Under the pieces are notes generated by a model, which had not been told where the DNA came from, searched no databases, and saw nothing but the letters and a program-made list of their open reading frames with translations. 64,000 nucleotides of DNA from Klebsiella pneumoniae (lineage in GTDB: Bacteria; Pseudomonadota; Gammaproteobacteria; Pseudomonadales; Pseudohongiellaceae): assembly GCA_945869725.1 (NCBI GenBank), contig CAMBPO010000002.1:1-64000 (forward strand), read 5' to 3'. Below, one piece after another: positions 1 to 9,987 of this stretch (the stretch's first letter is position 1; each line of letters opens with the position of its first letter). The position numbers and the translations under genes were made by a program.

Positions 1-122
1 GTTGTTCTCAAGTCAAATGTCCTAGGCTTAGTAGCGAGTTTTGGTTATCTGCTGACAGACGGTGGAGAAGAATAACGGCTTCCTGTTATATTCGTCCGTA
101 GCAGTGTTACGGGATCATACCA

Positions 123-989
123 ATGGAAGCTCTGAATCTGATCATTAAAATCAAGGAACGACGCGACCACTTGCGAAAATCCGAGCGCAAAGTTGCTGAC
201 TTTGTGCTTGAGCATGCGCAGTCTGTACTTGGCATGCGTATTGTTGATGTTGCCGCTGGCGCAAAAGTCAGCGAGCCCACGGTGGTGCGGTTTTGTCATG
301 CCCTGGATGTGGATGGTTTTCAGGCGTTCAAGTTGCAACTGGCGCAACATCTGGGTGCCAGCAGCAACTACTCGCAGTTTTCTGTTGATGATTCGGATAC
401 CGTCGCCGACCTCAGCCATAAAGTATTTGATTCCACTATTGGCTCTTTGCTGACTATTCGTGACGAGCTGGACCCTGTCGCGCTTGAACAGGCAATTGCT
501 GCCATCAATCAGGCCAAACGCGTTGAATTTTACGGTTTTGGTGCATCTGGCTCGGTTGCTGCTGATGCGCAGCACAAGTTCTTCCGGCTACAACTTTCCA
601 GTGCAGCCTACATAGACCCGCACATTCAGCAGATGTCGGCAATTTCGCTGAGCGCTCAGGATGTAGTTGTTGCCATTTCCCAATCCGGGCGGACCAAGGC
701 GCTGATACAGAGCGTCGAGCTCGCCCTTGATGCGGGAGCCATTGTGATTGGCCTGGCACCTCAAGATACTCCGCTGAGCAAACTCAGTACCATTCCGATT
801 TTTGTGAATATGGAAGAGGATCTGCAAGTGTTTACCCCGGTGTCCTCGCGTATCGCTCACCTATTGGTGATTGATGTGCTGGCGATGGGTGTTGCACGTC
901 TGCGCAAAGATCTGCTCAAGGATTATCTGAAGCGAATCAACAAAAGCCTCAAGGTGCTTCGTACGCCTAAAGCCGACCTCACCGGCTGA
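123..989 (+). CDS. hexR: HexR-like RpiR-family transcriptional regulator
   Basis: This 288-residue protein has the two-part RpiR/MurR layout. An N-terminal helix-turn-helix (about residues 1-80) carries the family signature VSEPTVVRFC, and a C-terminal SIS sugar-phosphate binding domain covers about residues 125-255 (GFGASGSVAADAQHKFFR, then VAISQSGRTK). The DAQHKFFR stretch and overall length closely match HexR, the KDPG-responsive repressor of glucose and central carbon genes in gammaproteobacteria. HexR usually sits beside zwf or other hexose genes; here the upstream neighbour lies outside the window, and the downstream gene is convergent and unrelated. No good HexR operator was recognised in the 122 bases upstream. 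The RpiR family call is very secure; the HexR assignment is likely but not proven without genomic context. Confidence 0.85.
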   Translation: MEALNLIIKIKERRDHLRKSERKVADFVLEHAQSVLGMRIVDVAAGAKVSEPTVVRFCHALDVDGFQAFKLQLAQHLGASSNYSQFSVDDSDTVADLSHKVFDSTIGSLLTIRDELDPVALEQAIAAINQAKRVEFYGFGASGSVAADAQHKFFRLQLSSAAYIDPHIQQMSAISLSAQDVVVAISQSGRTKALIQSVELALDAGAIVIGLAPQDTPLSKLSTIPIFVNMEEDLQVFTPVSSRIAHLLVIDVLAMGVARLRKDLLKDYLKRINKSLKVLRTPKADLTG

Positions 990-1014
990 TCGACAGGCGC
1001 TATCACCGCACTTG

Positions 1015-2085
1015 TCAGTTACCCGGTGACTGGTACGTCGCCATAAATCTCAGCATCAGCTCCGCAAGCTCGGGACCATGTGTTTCCTGCAGAAAATGTC
1101 CGGCACCTCTAATGGTGACATGTGGTTGATTCCTCGCACCCGGAATGCGCTGCTGAAACGCCAGATCCCCACCGGCCGTAATGGGATCACCATCGCTAAA
1201 GGTGGTGAGAAAGGGTTTCTGCCACTGCTCAAGTACCTGCCATGCTGCAGCATTGAGTCTGAGCTCAGACGGCACCAGTTTGGGCATGACTATGGGGCCA
1301 GCTTTGTACCTAAGGTCTGGAAACGGAGCGTCGTAGGCAGCCACGATCGCTTGTCGTTGTGGGTCGGATTCCGCAATATCCACAGCAACAACCTGCCCGA
1401 CAGGCATATCGTTTACCGATTGAGAATAGGCTGCCCACTTCATGAAGGAAGGTTCCGCTTGCAACGCTTCCCAGGTGACATCTCCCTGCCACCACAATGC
1501 CAGCCGGAAAAGTGGATAACCTATCCATCCACGAACACCGCTAGCGGCAGGCAAACCGGTATTGCCTGCGACGACACCCGCAAAGCGCTCTGGCATCTCG
1601 GCCAACACCCGGAGCCCTATCAAACCACCCCAGTCCTGAACAAACAGGGTTATGTCTTGCAATTGCAACTCTTCTATCAATGTCTTTATGTGTGATACAT
1701 GGCCACTATGGCTATGCGCTGACTTTAATGCCGGTTTATCCGATTTCCCGAAACCGATAAGATCTGGCGCGATCACGCGATAACCAGCTGCCGACAATAT
1801 TGGAATCATATGTCTGTAAAGATAACTCCACGAAGGCTCGCCGTGAAGCAGAAGCACAACCTTTGCCTGCTTGGGGCCTTCATCAACGTAGTGCATCCGC
1901 AGAGAGTTTATCTGCAGATAATTTGCTTGAAACGTGTAATCTGCCAATCCACCAAAGCTGGACTCCGGTGTGCGGAACACGCCCGGGGACACCTCGGCAG
2001 ACTGAGCAGAGGCAGCAAAAAATGTCGACAACAAAACGGCCAATGCAGAAAAGGGTTTACGCTTGTCAAGGGTCAGCTTGTTCAA
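1015..2085 (-). CDS. Secreted haloalkane dehalogenase (alpha/beta hydrolase)
   Basis: This 356-residue alpha/beta hydrolase resembles subfamily I haloalkane dehalogenases such as DhlA, which cleave carbon-halogen bonds hydrolytically. Visible hallmarks are HGEPSWSYLYR (residues 81-91, oxyanion region), the nucleophile elbow VQDWGG with Asp151 followed by the halide-binding Trp152, the likely acid Asp300 in SDGDPIT, and His330 in GAGHFLQE. Unlike typical cytoplasmic family members it begins with a Sec-type signal peptide (basic start, hydrophobic core, cleavage near AQSA/EV at about residue 30), so it is probably periplasmic. The start is TTG, supported by an AAGGA ribosome site seven bases upstream; no ATG fits. 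It lies 43 bases downstream of the sulfatase on the same strand, probably co-transcribed. The natural substrate is unknown; epoxide hydrolase-type activity is less likely because of the Trp after the nucleophile. Confidence 0.85.
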   Translation of the reverse strand: MNKLTLDKRKPFSALAVLLSTFFAASAQSAEVSPGVFRTPESSFGGLADYTFQANYLQINSLRMHYVDEGPKQAKVVLLLHGEPSWSYLYRHMIPILSAAGYRVIAPDLIGFGKSDKPALKSAHSHSGHVSHIKTLIEELQLQDITLFVQDWGGLIGLRVLAEMPERFAGVVAGNTGLPAASGVRGWIGYPLFRLALWWQGDVTWEALQAEPSFMKWAAYSQSVNDMPVGQVVAVDIAESDPQRQAIVAAYDAPFPDLRYKAGPIVMPKLVPSELRLNAAAWQVLEQWQKPFLTTFSDGDPITAGGDLAFQQRIPGARNQPHVTIRGAGHFLQETHGPELAELMLRFMATYQSPGN

Positions 2086-2128
2086 TTCAGTATCCTTGTT
2101 GTCGGTCGATGTTCAAGCCATCAACAGC

Positions 2129-3793
2129 TTAGTTTGGCCAATAGATGTGTTCGTCATCGGGTTGTTCTTCTTCGCCCAAGGGCTTGTCGATACTGACCGG
2201 CATCTCTACCACGGATGGCCACATCGGGTCAGGCAACCCATTGTTATGTTGATCAAGCAATGCGTTTAACTCGGCAACTTTGTCCGGGTATTGAGATGAA
2301 AGTTCATTTTGTTCTGTTGGATCAACAGTCAGGTTAAACAGCCAGTCCCTGTCGGGACGATCCGAACGTTGCAATTTCCAGCCATCCGCGATCACGACCT
2401 GATAATGTCCGCTGCGCCAAAACAGTGTTTCGTGTGGCTCACCCGCAAGATCTCCATTGATATAGGGCAACAGGTTGACCCCATCGATCTCGCGGTCCTC
2501 AGGCAAGCGCGCGCCGGCAGCACTGACCAGGGTCGGCAGCAGGTCCGTATGATGGGTAATGGGCAAAAATTCGGTACCGGGGTTTATCGCGGCGGGCCAC
2601 TTTATAAAAAACGGTACCCTGATTCCACCACCAAAAAATGTGGTTTTCCATCCACGGTATGGCTGATTGATGTCCGGCAACCCCAGATAATGTGCTCCAC
2701 CGTTATCTGAGGTAAAAATCACAATGGTATTGTCTTCAAGACCGTTTGCACGCAAGGCGTCGGTTACTTGTCCCACACCGCGATCAAGTGCCTTGATCAT
2801 TGCCGCATAAACACGCTCGGTGGGGTTTTCGATATGCGCAAGCTCATCATAATCTGATCTTAAGGCCTGCAATGGCGAGTGTGGTGCCCAATGCGCGAGA
2901 TATAAAAAGAACGGTTGGTTCTTATTGGTCTCAATCGCGGTTATTGCCTCTCTGGTCAGATAATCTGTCAGATATCCTTCCGCCTCAAACCGTTCACCCT
3001 CATTGAAGTTCATGGAGTAACGTGCAACCGACCAGAAAAACCTGTCAATGGGATCAAAATCCTGTCGTGCGTTAACCACATCGGGGTGATCAACCGGAAG
3101 GTACAACAACCCGGCAAGATTCAGGCTTTCATCAAAACCCTGCGCGGTGGGTTCAGAGCCATTGGTGCTGCCAAGGTGCCATTTGCCAATATGCAGAGTT
3201 TTATAACCCTCTGACTTCAGCAATTCCGCTATCGTCACTTCACTTTGCGGCATGCCCATGCTGTTGAAGTCAATTTGATAGACACCTGGCTCGCCGAGGT
3301 GACTGATCATCGTGCGCCGGAAGTCAGCCTGAATTGTGCTGTCGAGGCGCGTAGTCATGTCGGCCATGCCGTTTGGGAGCGGTGTGAACTCAAAACCAAA
3401 TCGGGTGGCATAACGGCCGGTTAGCAACGCGGCCCTGGACGGCGCGCATATAGCGCTTGATGACATCCCCTGGCTCAAGGCAACGCCTTGTCTGGCGATG
3501 CTGTCAATGTTAAGTGTTGGCACGCTGCCGTTGGCGACACCGCCACCGTAAAAGCTGATGTCGTTCCACCCAAGGTCGTCCGCAACAATCAACACTATGT
3601 TTGGCTGATTACTGCGCCGAGGGCTGTCAGGACCCTGTTGCCACACAACGGGTTGATTGGGGCCAGTCGGACTTCGCAGGTCAAGCAACAGCCCCGGAAC
3701 GTAGAGTATCCAGCGATCAACTGTCAGCACTGCCGAAAGCGGCAACACTAGGATGGCCGCTGTGATAATCAAGAGTTTCTTTAATCTGGTCAT
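2129..3793 (-). CDS. Arylsulfatase-type sulfatase with N-terminal membrane/signal segment
   Basis: This 554-residue sulfatase belongs to the formylglycine-dependent alkaline phosphatase superfamily. The N-terminal hydrophobic stretch (about residues 6-24) is a signal peptide or anchor, so catalysis is outside the cytoplasm. Asp72-Asp73 in VADDLGW bind the calcium ion. The activation motif CAPSRAALLTGR begins at Cys116, the residue converted to formylglycine by a sulfatase-modifying enzyme. Later motifs GKWHLG and FTSDNGG complete the active site. An AGGAAA ribosome site lies about nine bases upstream of the ATG. The gene is followed by the dehalogenase on the same strand and is divergent from a TetR regulator. 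Substrate (aryl, polysaccharide or other sulfate ester) cannot be read from the sequence. No sulfatase-maturase gene lies in the window. Confidence 0.9.
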   Translation of the reverse strand: MTRLKKLLIITAAILVLPLSAVLTVDRWILYVPGLLLDLRSPTGPNQPVVWQQGPDSPRRSNQPNIVLIVADDLGWNDISFYGGGVANGSVPTLNIDSIARQGVALSQGMSSSAICAPSRAALLTGRYATRFGFEFTPLPNGMADMTTRLDSTIQADFRRTMISHLGEPGVYQIDFNSMGMPQSEVTIAELLKSEGYKTLHIGKWHLGSTNGSEPTAQGFDESLNLAGLLYLPVDHPDVVNARQDFDPIDRFFWSVARYSMNFNEGERFEAEGYLTDYLTREAITAIETNKNQPFFLYLAHWAPHSPLQALRSDYDELAHIENPTERVYAAMIKALDRGVGQVTDALRANGLEDNTIVIFTSDNGGAHYLGLPDINQPYRGWKTTFFGGGIRVPFFIKWPAAINPGTEFLPITHHTDLLPTLVSAAGARLPEDREIDGVNLLPYINGDLAGEPHETLFWRSGHYQVVIADGWKLQRSDRPDRDWLFNLTVDPTEQNELSSQYPDKVAELNALLDQHNNGLPDPMWPSVVEMPVSIDKPLGEEEQPDDEHIYWPN

Positions 3794-3859
3794 AGCGCTG
3801 GATTTCCTGTGTCCACGGGAGTCGGTAAAACGGGCGGAGCGGTGTCACACAATGAAACA

Positions 3860-3876
3860 AGCCTTGAGCCAAGGCT
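3860..3876. promoter_or_regulatory. Perfect palindrome, candidate TetR operator
   Basis: AGCCTTG-AGC-CAAGGCT is a perfect 7-bp inverted repeat with a 3-bp centre. It sits 67 bases upstream of the sulfatase start, in the divergent region shared with the TetR-family gene. Size and symmetry fit operators bound by TetR dimers. Assignment to this regulator is inference from position. Confidence 0.4.
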
Positions 3877-4009
3877 CCCCGGCAAACATCGCATATGCTG
3901 CTACAATGCAGCCAAGCCAACACACATTTGTCTGTGCACAATAGCCAAAGCCTGTGTCAGCGACTATGCATCATGTCTTAATGTTGTCGGCAAATTAATT
4001 ATCCAAGAG

Positions 4010-4015
4010 TATAAT
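4010..4015 (+). promoter_or_regulatory. Candidate -10 box for the TetR-family gene
   Basis: A consensus TATAAT lies 43 bases before the chosen ATG at 4059. No convincing -35 element is seen at 16-18 bases upstream (TTGTCG at 3984 is about 20 bases away). If used, transcription would begin near 4022, which excludes the TTG codon at 4017 and supports the ATG start. Confidence 0.4.
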
Positions 4016-4058
4016 TTTGCCTGATTGTGCTGTCCACCCTTCATTATTTGATACAACA

Positions 4059-4724
4059 ATGACCGAATCACTGAAAAACAAAACCCGCGCGGGGCGCCCG
4101 ATCAACGCCAATCCTGAAGTGCAGCGTGAGAACATCCTGCGTGCGGCGCTGGCTGAGTTTTCTGTCAAAGGGTTTACCGGCGCCTCAGTGCGTACCATTG
4201 CCCAAGAGGCCGGTGTTGCCCACGGCCTGATCCGGCATTATTTCCAGAGCAAGGATGAATTGTTCCGATGCGCAGCAGACTATCTGTTTGGTCAGGTATT
4301 TGCTGTTTTGCATCAGGCAGCGGCCGGTGAATCCTCGGCCGATCCGATAAAGCACCTGCAATTCCAGATTCGCTCGTTCGTACACATGTCTGCCAAGCTA
4401 CCCTATATGGCGGCGTTTCTGACGCAGGCCGGGCTGAATGGTGGGGAAAACTTTTTGTATGTTGTCGAGAAATATGTAAAACCGCTTCAGGAATTATCTC
4501 TCGCCCCCTTCCGCGAAGCCGTGGCTCAGGGGTTGCTGGTTGATTTTGAACCAGACTTTATATTTTTAATTGCAACACACGCCGCAACAGCACCGTTTGC
4601 CAACAGCGCAGTAAGACATGCCGTGGTGGGTGATTACTCAACAGACCCTGTCAAGATTGACCGTTATGCTGACACCCTGATCAATGTGCTGATGCATGGG
4701 TGCATAAATAAGACACCGGGCTGA
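4059..4724 (+). CDS. TetR/AcrR-family transcriptional regulator
   Basis: This protein is 221 residues from the chosen ATG. The N-terminal DNA-binding domain is typical of the family: RENILRAALAEFSVKGF, then the helix-turn-helix ASVRTIAQEAGVAHGLIRHYF, ending in the FQSKDELF signature. The C-terminal ligand-binding domain is unremarkable in sequence and its ligand cannot be predicted. An in-frame TTG at 4017 would add 14 residues, but a TATAAT box lies just before it and makes the downstream ATG more plausible. The gene is divergent from the sulfatase-dehalogenase pair and convergent with glmS. Regulation of that pair through the palindrome at 3860 is an inference from arrangement. Confidence 0.88.
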   Translation: MTESLKNKTRAGRPINANPEVQRENILRAALAEFSVKGFTGASVRTIAQEAGVAHGLIRHYFQSKDELFRCAADYLFGQVFAVLHQAAAGESSADPIKHLQFQIRSFVHMSAKLPYMAAFLTQAGLNGGENFLYVVEKYVKPLQELSLAPFREAVAQGLLVDFEPDFIFLIATHAATAPFANSAVRHAVVGDYSTDPVKIDRYADTLINVLMHGCINKTPG

Positions 4725-4763
4725 GAGCGAGTAGCAGGCGGATAAGGCCAATAGGGCACCCGC

Positions 4764-6599
4764 TCACTCCACGGTCACCGACTTTGCCAGATTCCTGGGA
4801 TGGTCCACATCCGTACCCTTAAGAATGGCTACGTGATAGGAGAGCAGCTGCAAGGGAATTGTGTACAGAATTGGTGCCAACACATCCGGAACGGGCGGTA
4901 TGCGAATCAACTGATAGTCGCCTTCGTCGTCAAAACCTGCTGACTCATCTGCAATGACAAACAGCTTGCCGCCGCGGGCGCTGACCTCGGCCAGATTACC
5001 TTTGAGCTTGCCCAACAACTCATCATTGGGCGCAACTGCAATGACGGGCATCTTGTCGTCGACCAATGCCAACGGGCCGTGCTTGAGCTCACCAGCCGGA
5101 TAGGCTTCGGCATGGATGTAAGAAATTTCCTTGAGCTTCAGCGCACCTTCTTTGGCGACCGGATATTGAATCCCCCGGCCAAGAAACAGCGCGTGGTGTT
5201 TGTCCGCGAGGCTTATCGACAGCTTCTGAATAGCTTTGTCCTGCTTGAGCACCTGATTTATAAGACCCGGTAAACGATGCAGATCTTTTACATATTGTTC
5301 TTCATCCTCAGTACTCATGCCATTACGTCGACCAAGGACCAGTGCCAGTAACAGCAGCGCAGTCAGCTGTGTGGTAAACGCTTTGGTGGACGCTACACCA
5401 ATCTCGCGACCGGCGATGGTCAGTAATGAAAAGTCTGATTCGCGTACCAACGAGCTGGTTGCCACATTACAGATAGCCAGTCGGCCGACATAACCTGACT
5501 CTGCTGCGTAACGTAGCGCCGCCAATGTGTCGGCTGTTTCGCCAGATTGAGAAATGGTGACAAATAACGATCCCGGTTGAACGATGATATTGCGGTACCG
5601 GTAGTCGCTGGCGATATCAACCTGACATGGCATTTTTGCAATGTTTTCCAGCCAATACTTGGTGATCATGCCTGCATGAAAGCTGGTGCCGCAGGCCACA
5701 ATCTGTACGTTGGTAACCTGATCAAAAATGGCTTTTGCCTTGGTACCAAATGCCTCTTCCAACACATGTTTGTCGCTGATGCGGCCGCTCAGGGTGTTCT
5801 TGATAGCCTTAGCCTGCTCATAAATTTCTTTGAGCATAAAGTGGCCGTACTCACCTTTTTCGATTTCTTCAATTTCGCTTTTTATGCGCGTGGTCTGACG
5901 CTCAACCGCCGTGTCGCCGGAGAATATTCTGATGCTGTCCAGGCTGATCTCTGCAACATCGCCTTCTTCAAGATAAATAAATCGGTCGGTTACCTGCCCC
6001 AGCGCCAACGGGTCGGATGCTATAAAATTTTCTCCGATACCCACACCTATCACCAGCGGGCTGCCACTGCGGGCCACCACTATTTTTTCTGGTTCGGATC
6101 TTCTGATGACACACAACCCGTAAGCACCATGCAGACGCGGCAAGATGTTGCGCACAGCCGTCAGAGTATCAAGCTGGTTTTTTGTGCACTCCTGATGGAG
6201 CATGTGCACAACTACCTCTGTATCCGTGTCAGATAAGAAGTCATAACCATCGGCAATCAGGTTACGACGCAACTCTTCATGATTTTCAATAATGCCATTG
6301 TGTACAAGAGCAAAATCGGCTCCTGACATGTGCGGGTGAGCATTGCGTTCACTGGGAACGCCGTGGGTTGCCCAACGGGTATGGGCAATACCGGTTTTGC
6401 CATGCACAGGATCTGCAGCAACTTTATCTACCAGTTCTTTGACTTTGCCAACGGCCCTGACACTGTTGATGTGTGAGGTTTTCTGATTGATGACGGCAAG
6501 ACCGGCTGAGTCGTAACCCCGATACTCGAGCCTTTTTAGTCCCTCAAGAAGAATGCCGATCACATCGCGCTGTGCAACTGCTCCCACTATTCCACACAT
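4764..6599 (-). CDS. glmS: Glutamine-fructose-6-phosphate aminotransferase (isomerizing)
   Basis: GlmS (611 residues) makes glucosamine-6-phosphate from fructose-6-phosphate and glutamine, the first step toward UDP-GlcNAc for peptidoglycan and lipid A. The protein starts MCGIVGAV, leaving Cys2 as the N-terminal nucleophile of the glutaminase domain (about residues 1-240). Two SIS domains follow (CGTSFHAGM and SQSGETADT in the first, LGRGIQYPVAKEGALKLKE in the second), and the C-terminus ends in AKSVTVE. It lies 12 bases downstream of glmU on the same strand, so both are likely co-transcribed. In Pseudomonas a DeoR-type gene (glmR) separates these two; it is absent here. Cytoplasmic. Confidence 0.98.
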   Translation of the reverse strand: MCGIVGAVAQRDVIGILLEGLKRLEYRGYDSAGLAVINQKTSHINSVRAVGKVKELVDKVAADPVHGKTGIAHTRWATHGVPSERNAHPHMSGADFALVHNGIIENHEELRRNLIADGYDFLSDTDTEVVVHMLHQECTKNQLDTLTAVRNILPRLHGAYGLCVIRRSEPEKIVVARSGSPLVIGVGIGENFIASDPLALGQVTDRFIYLEEGDVAEISLDSIRIFSGDTAVERQTTRIKSEIEEIEKGEYGHFMLKEIYEQAKAIKNTLSGRISDKHVLEEAFGTKAKAIFDQVTNVQIVACGTSFHAGMITKYWLENIAKMPCQVDIASDYRYRNIIVQPGSLFVTISQSGETADTLAALRYAAESGYVGRLAICNVATSSLVRESDFSLLTIAGREIGVASTKAFTTQLTALLLLALVLGRRNGMSTEDEEQYVKDLHRLPGLINQVLKQDKAIQKLSISLADKHHALFLGRGIQYPVAKEGALKLKEISYIHAEAYPAGELKHGPLALVDDKMPVIAVAPNDELLGKLKGNLAEVSARGGKLFVIADESAGFDDEGDYQLIRIPPVPDVLAPILYTIPLQLLSYHVAILKGTDVDHPRNLAKSVTVE

Positions 6600-6611
6600 A
6601 AACTCAGTCCC

Positions 6612-7994
6612 TTATTCTGTCTTTATCTTGACGGGTCGCTTCCATCCACTGATATTTTTTTGTTTACTGCGAGCGACCGCAAGACTCTGTTCGGGCACGT
6701 CGGATGTTATAACCGAGCCGGCGCCAATGGTTGCATTTACTCCCAGAGTGACGGGTGCAACAAGCGCCGTATTTGAACCTACAAAAACACCATCTTTGAT
6801 GGTAGTTTTGAATTTGTTAACGCCGTCATAATTACAGGTGATGGTGCCGGCACCAATATTGACCTGAGCCCCAAGTTCCGCGTCACCCACATAACTCAGG
6901 TGATTAATTTTACTGCCCGTGCCCACAATCGCCTTTTTTGTTTCTACAAAATTGCCTATTTTTGCACCGTCCTTTAGTAAGGTGCCAGGTCTCAGTCGTG
7001 CAAACGGTCCAACTGTACATTTGTTTTGTACTACAACATTTTCAAGATGGCTATTGGCAAGAATCTCGCAATCGTCACCGATCGCGCAATTGATCAGCAC
7101 CACGTTGGGGCCAATTGTCACACGATTACCAATCTTGTTTGTGCCTTCAAAAATGATATTGATGTCCAGACTGATGTCGCGGCCTGTCTGTAAATCTCCG
7201 CGGATGTCCAGTCTTGCAGGATCAGCGATGGTTACTCCACTCTTTGCCAGCTCGCGTGATCGTCCCAACTGATAGCTGCGCTCGAGCTCAGTAAGCTGCA
7301 ACCGATCATTAACCCCTTGTACTTCATTGTTGTCAAAGGTTTGTATACTGCAAATTTCGATACCCTCTGCATGGGCAATTGCGACGGTATCTGTCAGGTA
7401 ATATTCACCTTGTGCATTGTTGGTATTTAGCTGCCTTAGCCATGTCTTCAAAAGATCTGCTTTAAAAGCCATGATTCCTGTGTTTACTTCATTAATTGCA
7501 AGCTGCTCGCGATTGGCGTCTTTTTCTTCAACAATAGCAATTAGTTGCTGGTCTTTGTTGCGTATCATGCGCCCAAGCCCAGCCGGTTTATCTGTCACCA
7601 ATGTTAGAACCGCAAAACCCGAATCTGCAGCCTTTGTGAGTAATGCAGATAAGGTTTTGGGTTTGATCAACGGAACGTCACCATACAACACTAGTACCAT
7701 CGCGCCATCATCGATTGCAGGCGCTGCCTGCATCACAGCATGGCCCGTACCAAGCTGCTGTGACTGTTCAACCCAATTAAGCGTGTTAACAAAGGAACTG
7801 TTGGCATAATGCTGTTTGACTAAATCAGACTGAAATCCGGTAACCAGGTGGAGTTTTTGCGGCGCCAGTGTTTGTGCTGCATCCAGCACATGCGTGAGCA
7901 TTGGTTTCCCCGCTAATGGATGCAAAACTTTGGGGATGTCGGAGTGCATGCGAGTGCCTTTTCCCGCTGCTAATACAACAACTTCTATATGCAT
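6612..7994 (-). CDS. glmU: Bifunctional GlcNAc-1-P uridyltransferase / GlcN-1-P acetyltransferase
   Basis: GlmU (460 residues) performs the last two steps to UDP-GlcNAc. The N-terminal uridyltransferase domain shows the nucleotide-binding loop LAAGKGTRMHSDIPKVLHP at the start. The C-terminal part (about residues 250-450) is a left-handed beta-helix with hexapeptide repeats and the acetyltransferase segment NIGAGTITCNYDG. Length matches the family (about 456). It follows the atp operon on the same strand, separated by a rho-independent terminator at about 8020-8052, and precedes glmS by 12 bases. Any transcription from the atp promoter would need to read through that terminator. Confidence 0.98.
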   Translation of the reverse strand: MHIEVVVLAAGKGTRMHSDIPKVLHPLAGKPMLTHVLDAAQTLAPQKLHLVTGFQSDLVKQHYANSSFVNTLNWVEQSQQLGTGHAVMQAAPAIDDGAMVLVLYGDVPLIKPKTLSALLTKAADSGFAVLTLVTDKPAGLGRMIRNKDQQLIAIVEEKDANREQLAINEVNTGIMAFKADLLKTWLRQLNTNNAQGEYYLTDTVAIAHAEGIEICSIQTFDNNEVQGVNDRLQLTELERSYQLGRSRELAKSGVTIADPARLDIRGDLQTGRDISLDINIIFEGTNKIGNRVTIGPNVVLINCAIGDDCEILANSHLENVVVQNKCTVGPFARLRPGTLLKDGAKIGNFVETKKAIVGTGSKINHLSYVGDAELGAQVNIGAGTITCNYDGVNKFKTTIKDGVFVGSNTALVAPVTLGVNATIGAGSVITSDVPEQSLAVARSKQKNISGWKRPVKIKTE

Positions 7995-8019
7995 AGGTTA
8001 ACCCGATGGTTGCGCCATT

Positions 8020-8052
8020 AAAAAAGGGCAGCTTCAAGGCTACCCTTTTTTA
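8020..8052 (-). terminator. Rho-independent terminator of the atp operon
   Basis: Reading the minus strand, GGGTAGC pairs with GCTGCCC (one G-U) around the loop TTGAA, followed by a run of six T. It lies 24 bases after the atpC stop and before glmU. The A-rich 5' flank makes it potentially bidirectional. Confidence 0.85.
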
Positions 8053-8075
8053 ACAGCTATTTCACTGACAAAATT

Positions 8076-8489
8076 TTACTTTCTCAGTTGTTTAAGCGCT
8101 CGCAACTGAGCAACAGCTTCAGCCAGTTGAACCGCTGCACGGGAGTATTCAAATTCAGCATCTTTGTTGGCAATTGCCTTCTGCACATCATCAATCGCCT
8201 GTTGTGCAGCAGCTTCATCAAGGTCTGCCGCACGTCGCGCAGTATCTGCCAACACGGTGACTGTTGTGCTTTGAACTTCGAGATATCCACCAGAAACGTA
8301 GTAAATCTCTTCCTCACCGCCACTTAATACACAACGCACAGGACCCGGAATCAACTCGGTCAACAGAGGCGCGTGTCCGTAGCCTACACCAAGGTCTCCC
8401 AGTGTTCCGGTGGCCACAACCATTTCGACCATGCCGGAGAAAATATGCTTTTCGGCACTTACGATGTCACACTGCATTGTCATCGCCAT
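8076..8489 (-). CDS. atpC: ATP synthase F1 epsilon subunit
   Basis: The epsilon subunit (137 residues) couples F1 rotation to Fo and inhibits ATP hydrolysis. The N-terminal beta-sandwich is recognisable from [12 protein letters not shown] and [16 protein letters not shown]; the C-terminal helical hairpin ([17 protein letters not shown]) carries the inhibitory helices. It is the last gene of the atp operon, 33 bases after atpD and just before the terminator. An ATG two codons further in (MTMQCDIV) is an alternative start. Confidence 0.97.
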   Translation of the reverse strand: MAMTMQCDIVSAEKHIFSGMVEMVVATGTLGDLGVGYGHAPLLTELIPGPVRCVLSGGEEEIYYVSGGYLEVQSTTVTVLADTARRAADLDEAAAQQAIDDVQKAIANKDAEFEYSRAAVQLAEAVAQLRALKQLRK

Positions 8490-8522
8490 ATCAATACTCT
8501 CTGTTTACGTAAGTCTGGCTGT

Positions 8523-9935
<1,413 letters not shown>

Positions 9936-9987
9936 TTAAGTATGCCTGATCTTCAATCTGGTTAAATTCAATGTGTGCAGTGAGCAC

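Noticed and set aside
1..122. HexR operator or zwf-related promoter upstream of hexR
   Set aside because: No convincing palindromic HexR site and the upstream gene is outside the window.
1078..1695. Long plus-strand frame of 205 residues opposite the dehalogenase
   Set aside because: Antisense shadow of a clear alpha/beta hydrolase gene; no domain-like pattern.
4017..4019. TTG start for the TetR-family gene
   Set aside because: It lies directly after a TATAAT box, so it would precede the expected transcription start; the ATG at 4059 fits the family better.
5577..6236. Plus-strand frame of 219 residues opposite glmS
   Set aside because: Antisense shadow of glmS with low-complexity composition and no motifs.
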